From Bog-473 sp963809715 (GTDB lineage Bacteria > Actinomycetota > Acidimicrobiia > Acidimicrobiales > RAAP-2), in assembly GCA_963809715.1 (NCBI GenBank), contig CAWEKO010000007.1, forward strand, positions 434,001 through 498,000: a stretch of DNA of 64,000 bases, written 5' to 3'. Each line of letters begins with the position of its first letter. Position 1 is the first letter of the stretch. The position numbers and the translations under genes are program-made. Of this stretch, positions 1 to 8,372 are shown piece by piece. The notes below the pieces were generated by a model. That model saw nothing but the letters and a program-made list of their open reading frames with translations, made no database searches and was not told where the DNA came from.

Positions 1-82
1 CCGTGACGAACTTGGTGTGGTCACGTCCGTTCCGGGTGTGTCGCGAAAGTGTGCTCGAGTGGTCCAGTTGCTCGGGTCTGGG

Positions 83-614
83 TCATGCCCCCACACCTTT
101 CTTTGGAACGACCTTGATCATCTGCAGAGCCGGATTCTCGGCGTCCCACAACTCTTGGAACTCCTCAAGTGGTCGGAAGCCGTAGGCGAAATAGAACGCC
201 CGAGTCCTTTCGTACCCCTCGTCAGGCCTGCTCGCAGCAAGGCGTCTTCACTTGGAGAAACTCCACGCCGTCCAACGCCAGCATGGTTTCCGCGTGCAAG
301 AGTAGCGCCCGGCCAATGCCCCGACGATGGAACTCCGGCAGCACGGCCATCACGTAGACCTCTGCGGCATAGGGACTATGTCTCACGATCGTGAGCAGTC
401 CCACGTCCTCATGTCCAAGTGACGCGACGACGGTGGGGGAGCGATCCGCGGTGGCAACGTAGTCCTCGACTGAGGCGGGAATGCCAAACCAGGTCGGGAG
501 GGAACCCAGGATCCGTCGACAGGTGGCTCCGGCTCCTCCGGCCAGAGCCCGAATCCGAAGTTCTTGATCAGCAACCACGCCTACAGCATGCCTGTGTGAG
601 CTGTTCAGGTGCAC
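83..614 (-). pseudogene. GNAT-family N-acetyltransferase, frameshifted
   Basis: The first about 125 residues contain the acetyl-CoA binding motif of GNAT enzymes (RRGIGRALL, after a hydrophobic strand ending VMAVLPEF). The frame then runs into a stop at 222 just after VEFLQVKT. Removing one base near 245-250 (an extra C in the run gacgcc on the minus strand) restores a normal GNAT tail with FYFAYGFRPLEEF and a stop at 83-85. The total of 532 bases equals 177 codons plus one base, which fits a single inserted base. The substrate cannot be told. The start is uncertain: ATG at 614 or a GTG ten codons later. This is either a recently broken gene or a one-base sequence error. Confidence 0.7.
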
Positions 615-859
615 CGGCTGTGCGTTTCCGGTGGGCCGACGCGCGGTCGCTCAGGGAAAGCTGCCGAGGTCGCAAAGAGTGATGGATGTGATGGAGCGCG
701 GTGAGCCTTGAGGTGGAGAGGGGACGGGTCATCCGGATCTTCGCGGTAGCGAATCCCTGAAGCCAATGCGCTGAGACGAACCAGGCGAGCGGGCCAACTA
801 ATCCTGCGCTCGGCGCTCTTCATTGCCAGCGGTTCGGTGCCTCAGGTGAGTGATCGTGA

Positions 860-1462
860 TCAATCATTTCGCCATAGATCGAAGATCTGTACTCCGATCT
901 CGGCGAGCATTGATCGAAAATGGGGAAGCGACAACCCCAGCACGTTGGAAGGCGAACCTTCGACGGTCTCCACAAAGGGTCCACCACGGCCATCGATGCT
1001 GAATGCGCCAGCGAGTGCAAGTGCGTCACCGGTTGCTGCGTAGGCACTGAGCTCCTCGTTGCTCGGGTGTCCGAATCCGATCAGGGTGCTGACCACCTCT
1101 CGGGCCCATACTCCCGAGCGCATATCAATCAAATAGTGGCCAGTCCAGAGCGGGGCCCGTCGGTCCGCAAGGCGCCCCCACACGTTCACAACGTCAGCCT
1201 CTGACCGTGGTTTTCCTACTGACGTCCCGTCGAGCTCGAGCATTGAGTCACAGGCAAGGACGAGCGTCTCAGGAAATCCAGGTGCCACCGCATTTGCTTT
1301 GCGTTCGGCGAGGATCATCACCGCCTCGGCGGTCGTCATGTCACCAACTGTCTCGTCCACGCCGCTCGCGGCAACTTCGGGGTCGAAACCTGCGTCTCGA
1401 AGAACTCGTAGTCGTGTCTTCGAATTCGATGCGAGGATCAACCGTCGTCCGGGTGGCTTCAT
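860..1462 (-). CDS. Maf-family nucleotide pyrophosphatase
   Basis: A 200-residue protein with the Maf/HAM1-like layout: an N-terminal strand and phosphate-binding turn (LILASNSKTRLRVL), the acidic DET of VDETVGD, ACDSML in the centre, a WTGH segment and a C-terminal NVLGLSLP, all at the positions usual for Maf proteins. The family hydrolyses non-canonical or modified nucleoside triphosphates to monophosphates in the cytosol and is linked to septum inhibition. The classic SASPRR is here SNSKTR, as in divergent actinobacterial members. The ATG at 1462 starts just before the first core strand; a longer reading frame from 1546 would add 28 residues with no family match. It stands alone. Confidence 0.8.
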   Translation of the reverse strand: MKPPGRRLILASNSKTRLRVLRDAGFDPEVAASGVDETVGDMTTAEAVMILAERKANAVAPGFPETLVLACDSMLELDGTSVGKPRSEADVVNVWGRLADRRAPLWTGHYLIDMRSGVWAREVVSTLIGFGHPSNEELSAYAATGDALALAGAFSIDGRGGPFVETVEGSPSNVLGLSLPHFRSMLAEIGVQIFDLWRND

Positions 1463-1867
1463 AGACTCAGTATGGAGGCTGCTGGTTGCAGCCCCCGGAA
1501 TATCAGTTCGAGCTCGTGATCTGAGGACGACTGAAATTGGCTCCAAGGCGGTGCCATCGAGGCGAAATGCTCGTTTGCGGGAACGGCTCGCACCGGGTCC
1601 AAGGAAGGTGTCGTCGCCGGTCCGAACAGAATCTTTCGTGTGTCACGAGGCCAGCTGTGCGTCGAGATCTTCTGGCGGGATGAAGCCTCGATTCCGAGCA
1701 CTTCCGTTTGCCCGACAGAGGCAGCAGGATCCAACGAAGGGAGGGCCGGAAGTTCCCGAACGTCGTCGGCCAAACGAATTAAGCGGCCGCAGGGTGTTCG
1801 ACACGAGATGTCACTGCCGCCAACCTGCGTGGAGGCGACGACAGCGACGGTCCCAACTCCGCTGGTC
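1463..1867. other. 405-bp stretch with no recognised gene
   Basis: Open frames exist on both strands, but their translations have no recognisable motif and read like shadows of the flanking Maf and VOC genes. No terminator, tRNA or repeat was seen. Confidence 0.5.
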
Positions 1868-2218
1868 TCAGCCGGTCGAAGCCACGCCCACTTTGTGACC
1901 CTGAGCGTCCGCAAACACGCCAAACGTCGTACCTGGAACCTCCTGAGCCGACTGAATGATCGTGCCCCCGAGCACCTCGGCCTTTTTGAGGGTGGCCGCC
2001 ACATCCTCGACCGCCACGAAGAAAAGAACCTCGTCCTCGGGACCCTGGCGAGGGCTGATGGCGACATAGGTGCCGCCCTCGACACCAGTGTCAATAAAGG
2101 TATAACCAGGAAACGCGCCTTCGGATGCGACCTTCCAATCGAAGAGATCTGCGTAGAATTTCCGTGTGGCGTCTGGTTCGCTGGAACGGATCTCAGCGTG
2201 AACCACGGGGTAGGGCAT
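1868..2218 (-). CDS. VOC-family (glyoxalase/dioxygenase fold) protein
   Basis: A 116-residue single-module vicinal-oxygen-chelate protein. It begins with the typical first strand and helix (VVHAEIRSSEPDATRKFYADLFDWKV) and ends with the second half-module around FGVFADAQGHKVG. The N-terminal His (HAEI) sits where VOC proteins place a metal ligand. Members include glyoxalases, bleomycin-type resistance proteins and dioxygenases, and the sequence alone does not choose between them. Length is normal for a one-domain protein that dimerises. It is on the opposite strand to the YdeI-type gene beginning near 2340, with a short divergent spacer that probably holds both promoters. Confidence 0.85.
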   Translation of the reverse strand: MPYPVVHAEIRSSEPDATRKFYADLFDWKVASEGAFPGYTFIDTGVEGGTYVAISPRQGPEDEVLFFVAVEDVAATLKKAEVLGGTIIQSAQEVPGTTFGVFADAQGHKVGVASTG

Positions 2219-2339
2219 TTTGAAGCCTCCATTCGTCGGGAACGTCTCTATGGCGCTCGTCGAACAACACGACGAAGCGAGAAGTCACCAGATCGACCGA
2301 GATGCGCAAGATTTGGGATCGTCACCAAATGTTCGTCGA

Positions 2340-2654
2340 ATGCCGGTTCGACGCTGGGAGGGCCGCATCCTGGCTACCGTGGCCAGCGTGAGCAGCAAGA
2401 AAGTGCCTGGTGGGGTGGTGCACAAGCTTCCCCCAGACCTGCGCGAGGCGTTGATCACCAACCCGACGACTCTCGATGCATGGATGGACATCACGCCCCT
2501 GGCCCGCAACGAGTTCATTTGCTGGGTTGAGAGTGCCAAGCAAGAGCAGACTCGAGAACGCCGCATTCGCAGGACCCAGGAGGAGCTGGAAGAAGGCCAG
2601 CGTCGGCCCTGCTGCTGGCCGGGGTGCAAGCATCGCGAGCGCACTGGGAGATAG
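2340..2654 (+). CDS. YdeI/OmpD-associated family protein
   Basis: The C-terminal half has the family signature: a PPDLREAL helix, LDAWMDITPLARNEF, a WVESAKQ..TRERRIRRT helix, and the cysteine-rich end RRPCCWPGCKHR. Members of this family (also called bacteriocin-protection YdeI/OmpD-associated) are small cytosolic proteins of poorly known function, associated in Enterobacteria with peptide stress. I placed the start at ATG 2340; a GTG at 2388 directly before SSKKVPGG would give a compact 88-residue version and is equally plausible. A degraded relative of the same C-terminus lies at 7081-7207, so this locus has a duplicated, decayed partner. Confidence 0.7.
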   Translation: MPVRRWEGRILATVASVSSKKVPGGVVHKLPPDLREALITNPTTLDAWMDITPLARNEFICWVESAKQEQTRERRIRRTQEELEEGQRRPCCWPGCKHRERTGR

Positions 2655-2999
2655 TGGCCGCGGGTAGGGGAGAGGAAAGTGAGGTCTACCGCTACCTGCC
2701 CCACGTCTGATTCCCCGAGCTGCGGGTCTGGTTCTTCCCAGAACTGTGGCCCTTCGGGGGACTACCCAACGACCCCCTGACCTGACCCTCAGCTCGGGCC
2801 CCGTTCCCGAAAATGCGTGACCTAATAAGAGCCTGTCCTCATCTCGAGTGACTCATCAATGTTGTGTCGGGCTTTTCACTTCCGTGCCCAAGCCCATGAC
2901 CACAAGATTCTTGGGGGTCATTTCGCGCGCTGGCCGCATGTCGGCGACGAACAGTAAAACCGGTTCACCCCGAACCAGGTCATCTGACCGCGGACTCGA
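2655..2999. other. 345-bp stretch with no recognised gene
   Basis: Lies between the YdeI-type gene and the 3' end of katG, which reads towards it. Short frames on the plus strand are shadows of katG. No convincing hairpin terminator was found. Confidence 0.5.
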
Positions 3000-5201
3000 T
3001 CAGCCAAGGTCGAAGCGATCGAGGTTCATGACCTTGTCCCAAGCAGCGACGAAGTCACCGATGAACTTCTCCTCTGAGTCGTCACATGCGTAGACCTCCG
3101 CGATGGCTCGGAGCTGGGAGTTGGAACCGAAAATGAGGTCCACGGCCGTGGCAGTCCACTTGACCTTGCCCGTAGCGCGATCGCGACCCTCGAACACGTT
3201 CTCGGCCGAGACGGATGCCTTCCACTCGGTGCTCATATCGAGCAGATTCGCGAAGAAGTCGTTGGTCAGGGTCTCGGATCGGTCGGTGAAGACGCCGTGT
3301 CGGGATTGCCGGAAGTTGGCGTTGAGGGCCCGCATGCCGCCGACGAGGACCGCCATCTCGGGTGGGGTCAGGTTCAGCATGAACGCCCGCTCGACCAGCA
3401 GCTCCTCCGCCGGCAGCTTCTCTCCGGCCTTGAGGTAGTTGCGGAACCCGTCGAAGGTCGGTTCGAGCACGGCGAACGACTCCTCGTCCGTTTGCTCCTG
3501 CGAGGCGTCCGTGCGCCCGGGCTCGAACGGGACCGTGATTTTGTGTCCGGCGTTCTGTGCCGCTTGCTCGACGGCCGCGCACCCGCCTAGGACGATCAGG
3601 TCGGACAGCGACACCTTTTTGCCGCCGGACTGCGAGCCGTTGAAGTCCTGCTGGATCTGCTCAAGGGTCTGCAGCACCTTGGCCAGCTCGGTCGGGTCGT
3701 TCACTTCCCAGTCCTTCTGCGGCGCAAGGCGAATCCGTGCTCCGTTGGACCCACCCCGCTTGTCGGTGCCGCGGAAGGTAGCCGCCGAGGACCAAGCGGT
3801 AGAGACCAGCTGGGAGACGGACAGTCCCGATGCGAGGATCCTGCCCTTGAGGGCAGCGATGTCGTCATCTCCGATCAACGCGTGATCGACGGCTGGGACG
3901 GGGTCTTGCCACAGCTGCGCCTCGGGAACCCACGGGCCCAAGAAGCGCGAGACGGGCCCCATGTCGCGGTGCAACAGCTTGTACCACGCCCTGGCGAACG
4001 CATCGGCCAGCTGGTCGGGGTTCTCATGGAAGCGCTCCGCGATCGGCCCATAGATCGGATCGAGCCTCATTGAGAGGTCGGTCGTCAGCATCATCGGAGC
4101 ATGCCGTTTCGAGGGATCATGGGCATCGGGCACGGTGCCCTCCGCCTCGGCATTCTTGGGTTTCCACTGCTTTGCGCCGGCGGGGCTCTCGGTGAGCTCC
4201 CAGTCGTACTTGTACAGGTTGTCCAGGAAGCCGTTGTCCCACGTCGTCGGCTCGTTGGTCCAGGCGCCTTCCAACCCGCTGGTGAGCGTATCGGCGCCCT
4301 TCCCGCTACCGAAGGTGTTCCGCCAACCGAAAGCCTGCTCCTCGAGGGATGCACCTTCAGGTTCGGGACCGCCGTATTCCTCACCAACAGCGCCATGGGC
4401 TTTACCGAACGTGTGCCCACCGACGATGAGCGCCAGCGTCTCCTCGTCGTTCATCGCCATCCGGCGAAATGTCTCGCGAATGTATTTCGCCGCAGCGAGC
4501 GGGTCCGGGTTGCCACCGGGCCCCTGCGGGTTCACGTAGATCAGGCCCATATGATCGGCGCCGACGGGTCCCTGGATTTCCCCTTCGACGGCGTGGCGTT
4601 CGTCGCCCAGCCAGGTGTCCTCGGGGCCCCAGAAGATCTCGTCGGGCTCCCAGATGTCCTCGCGCCCGAACCCGAAGCCGAACGTCTTGAACCCCATCGA
4701 TTCGTAGGCACAGTTGCCGGCAAAGATGATCAGATCGGCCCAGGAGATCTTCTGGCCGTACTTCTGCTTGACCGGCCATAGCAACCGCCGCGCCTTGTCG
4801 AGGTTCGCGTTGTCCGGCCAACTGTTCAAGGGGGCGAAGCGTTGAGCGCCCTCGCCGCCACCGCCCCGGCCATCGGCGATGCGGTACGTGCCGGCCGCAT
4901 GCCACGTCATTCGGATGAAGAGCGGGCCGTAGTGGCCGTAGTCGGCCGGCCACCATTCCTGCGACGTGGTCATCACGTTGAAGATGTCCTGCTTGAGCGC
5001 TTCGACGTCAAGGGTCGCGAACTCATTCTTGTAGTTGAAGTCCTCACCCATCGGGTTGGACAAGGACGAATGCTTGTGCAGAATCGAGAGATCCAGCTGA
5101 TTCGGCCACCAGTCCCGATTCGACATGGCCCGATGCTGCCTGGGAATCGGAGACGGGATTGCTGGGCTCTCGCTCTCGCTTTCGCTCCCGCGGTCAGACA
5201 C
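3000..5201 (-). CDS. katG: Catalase-peroxidase KatG
   Basis: A full-length 733-residue haem catalase-peroxidase. The N-terminal active domain holds the distal Arg97-Trp100-His101 (RMTWHAAGTYR), Tyr222 (IYVNP) and Met248 (RRMAMND). Trp100, Tyr222 and Met248 have the same spacing as the crosslinked Met-Tyr-Trp adduct of the Mycobacterium tuberculosis enzyme, and the proximal His263 is in VGGHTFGKAHG. The second, haem-less domain follows to the end. It removes hydrogen peroxide and has peroxidase activity in the cytosol. The GTG start follows an AGGGGAG Shine-Dalgarno-like sequence by seven bases. The first 25 residues are a Ser/Glu-rich extension. A Fur/PerR remnant lies about 540 bp beyond the katG start on the other strand, recalling furA-katG linkage, but the regulator is broken. 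Confidence 0.97.
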   Translation of the reverse strand: MSDRGSESESESPAIPSPIPRQHRAMSNRDWWPNQLDLSILHKHSSLSNPMGEDFNYKNEFATLDVEALKQDIFNVMTTSQEWWPADYGHYGPLFIRMTWHAAGTYRIADGRGGGGEGAQRFAPLNSWPDNANLDKARRLLWPVKQKYGQKISWADLIIFAGNCAYESMGFKTFGFGFGREDIWEPDEIFWGPEDTWLGDERHAVEGEIQGPVGADHMGLIYVNPQGPGGNPDPLAAAKYIRETFRRMAMNDEETLALIVGGHTFGKAHGAVGEEYGGPEPEGASLEEQAFGWRNTFGSGKGADTLTSGLEGAWTNEPTTWDNGFLDNLYKYDWELTESPAGAKQWKPKNAEAEGTVPDAHDPSKRHAPMMLTTDLSMRLDPIYGPIAERFHENPDQLADAFARAWYKLLHRDMGPVSRFLGPWVPEAQLWQDPVPAVDHALIGDDDIAALKGRILASGLSVSQLVSTAWSSAATFRGTDKRGGSNGARIRLAPQKDWEVNDPTELAKVLQTLEQIQQDFNGSQSGGKKVSLSDLIVLGGCAAVEQAAQNAGHKITVPFEPGRTDASQEQTDEESFAVLEPTFDGFRNYLKAGEKLPAEELLVERAFMLNLTPPEMAVLVGGMRALNANFRQSRHGVFTDRSETLTNDFFANLLDMSTEWKASVSAENVFEGRDRATGKVKWTATAVDLIFGSNSQLRAIAEVYACDDSEEKFIGDFVAAWDKVMNLDRFDLG

Positions 5202-5310
5202 GTGGGTTCTCCCCTCTTCTCACTGTTTCCATGGTTTCATCTGATGGCCGGTTGCACACGACGTGGCACTTAGGACGTCACGCTGCGCTGCTCCAGGCGG
5301 GGTCATACGC

Positions 5311-5655
5311 TCACCTATCGCGTGAGATCGCTCGACGCACCGCCAGGGACGACGTTCGCCTCGTGTGTCGCCTGCCCCGCGTCGTCGCCTCCGCCCCGAT
5401 CCTGGTGTCCGACGTCGCCTGAGGTGCTGCTGGCTCGACGCGACTGTGGGCGCGCTGGTGCCTCAGCACGATGTCGAACATGTCGCGGTAGGCCTCCACC
5501 GTTGCGTCCGACGGCCCTCCCCATCGATCACTCGCGGCCGCCTCCGACGGCGTCGCACCACGACCAGGCCCCGGGAAGACCTGAGCGTCGATTTCCTCGA
5601 AAGCTCGGGTGCTCGCGGTCACCTTGTCAGAGCCCGCGTCCTCGTTGTCGCTCAT
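5311..5655 (-). CDS. Hypothetical protein
   Basis: A 114-residue frame starting MSDNEDAGSDKV, with a plausible helical middle (ATVEAYRDMFDIVLRHQRA) and a very Arg/Thr-rich tail. I do not recognise a family. It precedes katG on the same strand with a gap of about 110 bp and could be co-transcribed. The tail composition looks like out-of-frame GC-rich sequence, so the C-terminus, or the whole gene, may not be real. Confidence 0.35.
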   Translation of the reverse strand: MSDNEDAGSDKVTASTRAFEEIDAQVFPGPGRGATPSEAAASDRWGGPSDATVEAYRDMFDIVLRHQRAHSRVEPAAPQATSDTRIGAEATTRGRRHTRRTSSLAVRRAISRDR

Positions 5656-5739
5656 GGCTCTTGGCGCCCTCCCCAGCACCGATCGGAGCTGTTGCCCCCT
5701 CGGCCTGCTGTCGACGTGGTTCGCGACCTGGGCTTACCT

Positions 5740-5979
5740 TAAATCTGTACCTAGAACGATTCAAGGGGCATTTCCAATCCAGTTGGCGAGGTTCGGCAGG
5801 TGGACACGGGTGGCAGCCCTACCCGCTACGACCCCATCACCCAGGACGGCCATCACCACCTCGTAGGCCTCAAATGCGGCGACCTACGCGACGTGCATCC
5901 GCAAGGACTCGACGCGCTCGAGTTGCCATGGTCGGACCTATTCGGCAACCGGATCATCCACCGAGAACCGCTCTTCTAG
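5740..5979 (+). pseudogene. Remnant of a Fur/PerR-family regulator
   Basis: From about 5791 to the TAG at 5977-5979 the frame gives a recognisable Fur/PerR C-terminus: VRQVDTGGSPTRYDP, then DGHHHLV..KCGDLRDVHP and DALELP. The metal-site His cluster is kept, but the first Cys of the usual CxxC is replaced (VGLKC), the second Cys pair is missing, and the protein stops early at HREPLF. The DNA-binding winged helix is absent in this frame; a scrap resembling VYxxLERF lies in another frame at about 5745. It sits divergently about 540 bp beyond the katG start, where many actinobacteria keep the furA/perR gene. It is most likely a decayed peroxide or iron regulator. Confidence 0.65.
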
Positions 5980-6089
5980 GGCTGCTGCCGCGACTCCGCT
6001 TTCGCGTCCTCTCTCGAACCTCCCGCCGTGGCCCGCGTAGCACAAGTCGACTTGCAGTTCCCTCGCCTTGCGCCCTGGCCGGAGGTAGC

Positions 6090-6857
6090 GTGAGCGCCAT
6101 GACGCTGCGCATGGCTGATGGTCCGGTTGCCAACCTCCCCGCTGGGCTGGATGCCTACGCCGGATACGTGGACAAGGGGGGCATCGGCATCACCTTCCCG
6201 GACGTCGTCGCTGCCCACCCCGGCACGCACCTTCTCTCCATCGCGGTCCACGGTGCCGCCGCCATGTGTGGCGACGTCGAGGACGGCGCCCTTTCCAACT
6301 GGACGGGCTACGGGTGGGGGTACTGCGCAGTGTCGAACGTCAATGACATGATCCGCCGGTACGGTCGCCCCAAGAAGCTGTGGACAGCCCACTACGACAA
6401 GAAGTTGGGCTCCCATATCTGCTCGCCCCACTGCTGGCCCGGGCTGGTCACGACGGCGGACGGGACGCAGTGGACCAACCATGGGGGCGTCTGGGACGAG
6501 TCCCTGCTGTCCGACGACTTCTTCTCGCTCTCACCGATTCCGACACCATCGACCACCGAAGGAGACAACGTGGGCTGGACAGCGTATGACCCCGACTCGG
6601 GCGGCTTCTGGGCCACCGACGTCAACGGAGACCTCAACACCGAGAACGGCGCACCGTTCATCGCCGGGCTGAACCAGCACCCCGAGTTCCACGCCGGATC
6701 GGCCGAGAGTGGTACAGCGAACCCCTGCGTCGGCATCGAGACCTTCAAGGACAAGAACGGCCAGCACGGGATCGTTTACATCACGCGCACGAGCGGTAGC
6801 AAGAACCAGTCCGGCCTGAGCTTCTACCGCTTCGCGAGAGATGGCAGTACTGACTGA
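6090..6857 (+). CDS. Glycoside-hydrolase-like (GH25/lysozyme-type fold) protein
   Basis: A protein of about 255 residues. The first half (LDAYAGYVDKGG..TFPDVVAAHPGTHLLSIAVHG, then RRYGRPKKLWTAHYDK) resembles the GH25-like barrel found in actinobacterial and phage proteins that read VxxYWIAHYDG. The second half (GWTAYDPDSGGFWATDVNGDLN onwards) has no match I can name. No signal peptide is visible. GTG 6090 lies just after GGAGGT, and the ATG at 6099 is an alternative. Usual catalytic acids of lysozymes cannot be assigned, so activity on peptidoglycan is only a guess. It could be a prophage or secretion-related leftover, though no phage genes surround it. Confidence 0.55.
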   Translation: MSAMTLRMADGPVANLPAGLDAYAGYVDKGGIGITFPDVVAAHPGTHLLSIAVHGAAAMCGDVEDGALSNWTGYGWGYCAVSNVNDMIRRYGRPKKLWTAHYDKKLGSHICSPHCWPGLVTTADGTQWTNHGGVWDESLLSDDFFSLSPIPTPSTTEGDNVGWTAYDPDSGGFWATDVNGDLNTENGAPFIAGLNQHPEFHAGSAESGTANPCVGIETFKDKNGQHGIVYITRTSGSKNQSGLSFYRFARDGSTD

Positions 6858-7013
6858 CCGATGTCACCGCCATGGTCACGGCCGTAACAACGCAGGGGTC
6901 GTCGCTTGTGCCACGATGGGCTCGTTCCCCCCGGCCAGAGTGCATCGAGATCCGGTCTCTTTTCGCTCGCTTCTCGGACCCTCTGCAACCGGGGCAGCGA
7001 GCCCCCACCCAAC

Positions 7014-7057
7014 AACCTGCATGCGGGCCCACGGGCCGCTGCATTTGCATGCAGGTT
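7014..7057. repeat. 11-bp perfect inverted repeat (hairpin)
   Basis: AACCTGCATGC at 7014-7024 is matched exactly by GCATGCAGGTT at 7047-7057. The spacer contains a further GGGCCC/GGGCC pairing. It lies in non-coding DNA just upstream of the YdeI remnant. It could be a transcription terminator without a T-run, or a relic of a mobile end. Confidence 0.6.
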
Positions 7058-7080
7058 GAGTTGGGGCGCGCCATTGCCAA

Positions 7081-7207
7081 GTCGGCGACGGCAAGCAGGG
7101 TAGTAGCCGAGTCGCCGCATTCGCCGGACTCAGGGAAGAGCTCGAGGAAGGCCGGGCTCGGCTCTGTTTGCTGGCCGGGATGCAACCGCGGACGTACCGG
7201 TAGATAG
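7081..7207 (+). pseudogene. Shattered remnant of a YdeI/OmpD-associated C-terminus
   Basis: Three short pieces in three frames match the C-terminus of the YdeI-type gene at 2340-2654 in order. SRRIRRTQ comes in one frame, GREELEEGRARL overlaps it in the next, and VCWPGCNRGRTGR to a TAG at 7205-7207 in the third. The nucleotide sequence also aligns with about 2550-2654. At least two indels are needed, so this is a decayed paralogue rather than a working gene. Nothing of the N-terminal half was found upstream. Confidence 0.6.
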
Positions 7208-7391
7208 CCCCTCGCCTGAGGCTCCCGTCTCCGGCTCTCCGCCGCGTACGTGACCCCAAGTTCGCGGCAGCGGAATCGGGCCTGTGCCCATATCGTCGTG
7301 GAGGCAAGTTGGCAGCCACTCGGAATAATTGACTGAGATTTCGGGAGCAACGGAAGCACAGGTTGGGTGGGTCTGAGGTGGGGGGAGTGAG

Positions 7392-8321
7392 ATGACCGGA
7401 AGTGGGTCACGAGCGGTGCGCTTCGACCGATATGGCGGAAGGGATGTTCTCTACGTTGCCGATGTGCCGCTGCCCGCCCCGGCGGCTGGTGAGGTTGTCG
7501 TCGCAGTCAAGGCGGCTGCTATCAACCCCGGTGAGGCGGCGATCAGGTCCGGCGCGTTGGCAGAGCGGTTCCCGGCCAGTTTTCCTTCGGGAGAGGGGAG
7601 TGACCTCGCAGGACTTGTGACTGCCCTCGGTGCCGGCGTCAACGAATTTGATGTCGGTGACGCCGTTCTGGGTTTCTCCTGGCTCCGTTCGAGCCACGCA
7701 ACCCATGTCGCCGTTCCGACCTCACAGCTCATCCACAAGCCCTCGGAGCTGAGTTGGGAGGTCGCTGGTTCTCTGTATGTGGTCGGGTGTACGGCCTATG
7801 CCGCTGTTCGCGCGGTCGCGGTCAAAAGGGGCGAGACGGTTGCAGTCTCAGCGGCCGCCGGCGGTGTCGGGACCGTCGTCGTACAGCTTCTGGCGTTGCG
7901 GGGTGCACGCGTTCTTGCCATTGCTTCGCCGACGAACGCCGACTGGCTCCGGTCCCATGGAGCGGTGCCCATCGCCTATGGCGACGGGCTGACCGACCGT
8001 CTGGAGGAGGCGGCCGCGGGGATCGATGCCTTCATCGATCTTTTCGGGCCAGAGTACGTCGAACTGGCTGTCGATCTTGGCATACCACGTGACCGCATCG
8101 AGACGATCACCGCGTTTGAAAAAGCCCAGGAGCTCGGGGTCAAAGCCGATGGAAGCGTTACCGCATCGACGTCAGATGTCCTGACTGAAATGGCGGACCT
8201 CGTCGCGTCTGGTGCCATCGAGATTCCAGTTGCCGCCACGTATCCGCTCGATCGGGTAGCCGATGCATTCGAGGAACTCGAACGTCGTCACACCCGAGGG
8301 AAAATCGTGCTCATTCCTTGA
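7392..8321 (+). CDS. NADP-dependent quinone oxidoreductase / zinc-free MDR
   Basis: A 309-residue medium-chain dehydrogenase/reductase. The N-terminal GroES-like domain has the quinone-reductase pattern (AVRFDRYGGRDVL, then AAINPGEAAIRSGAL and FPSGEGSDLAG), and the Rossmann domain has the nucleotide loop AAAGGVGTVVVQLL. The catalytic-zinc Cys and structural Cys cluster of alcohol dehydrogenases are absent, which points to the zinc-free QOR-like branch that reduces quinones or enones with NADPH in the cytosol. The C-terminus closes with FEELERRHTRGKIVL, standard for the family. The ATG follows a GGGGGAG-like purine run. No operon partners. Confidence 0.88.
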   Translation: MTGSGSRAVRFDRYGGRDVLYVADVPLPAPAAGEVVVAVKAAAINPGEAAIRSGALAERFPASFPSGEGSDLAGLVTALGAGVNEFDVGDAVLGFSWLRSSHATHVAVPTSQLIHKPSELSWEVAGSLYVVGCTAYAAVRAVAVKRGETVAVSAAAGGVGTVVVQLLALRGARVLAIASPTNADWLRSHGAVPIAYGDGLTDRLEEAAAGIDAFIDLFGPEYVELAVDLGIPRDRIETITAFEKAQELGVKADGSVTASTSDVLTEMADLVASGAIEIPVAATYPLDRVADAFEELERRHTRGKIVLIP

Positions 8322-8372
8322 TCCGAGCAACGACAATCACGATCAAAGATCCAGCCGGGCGCGCCCGCAACG

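Noticed and set aside
1299..2530. Long plus-strand frames opposite the Maf and VOC genes
   Set aside because: They are antisense to genes with clear motifs and have no recognisable domains.
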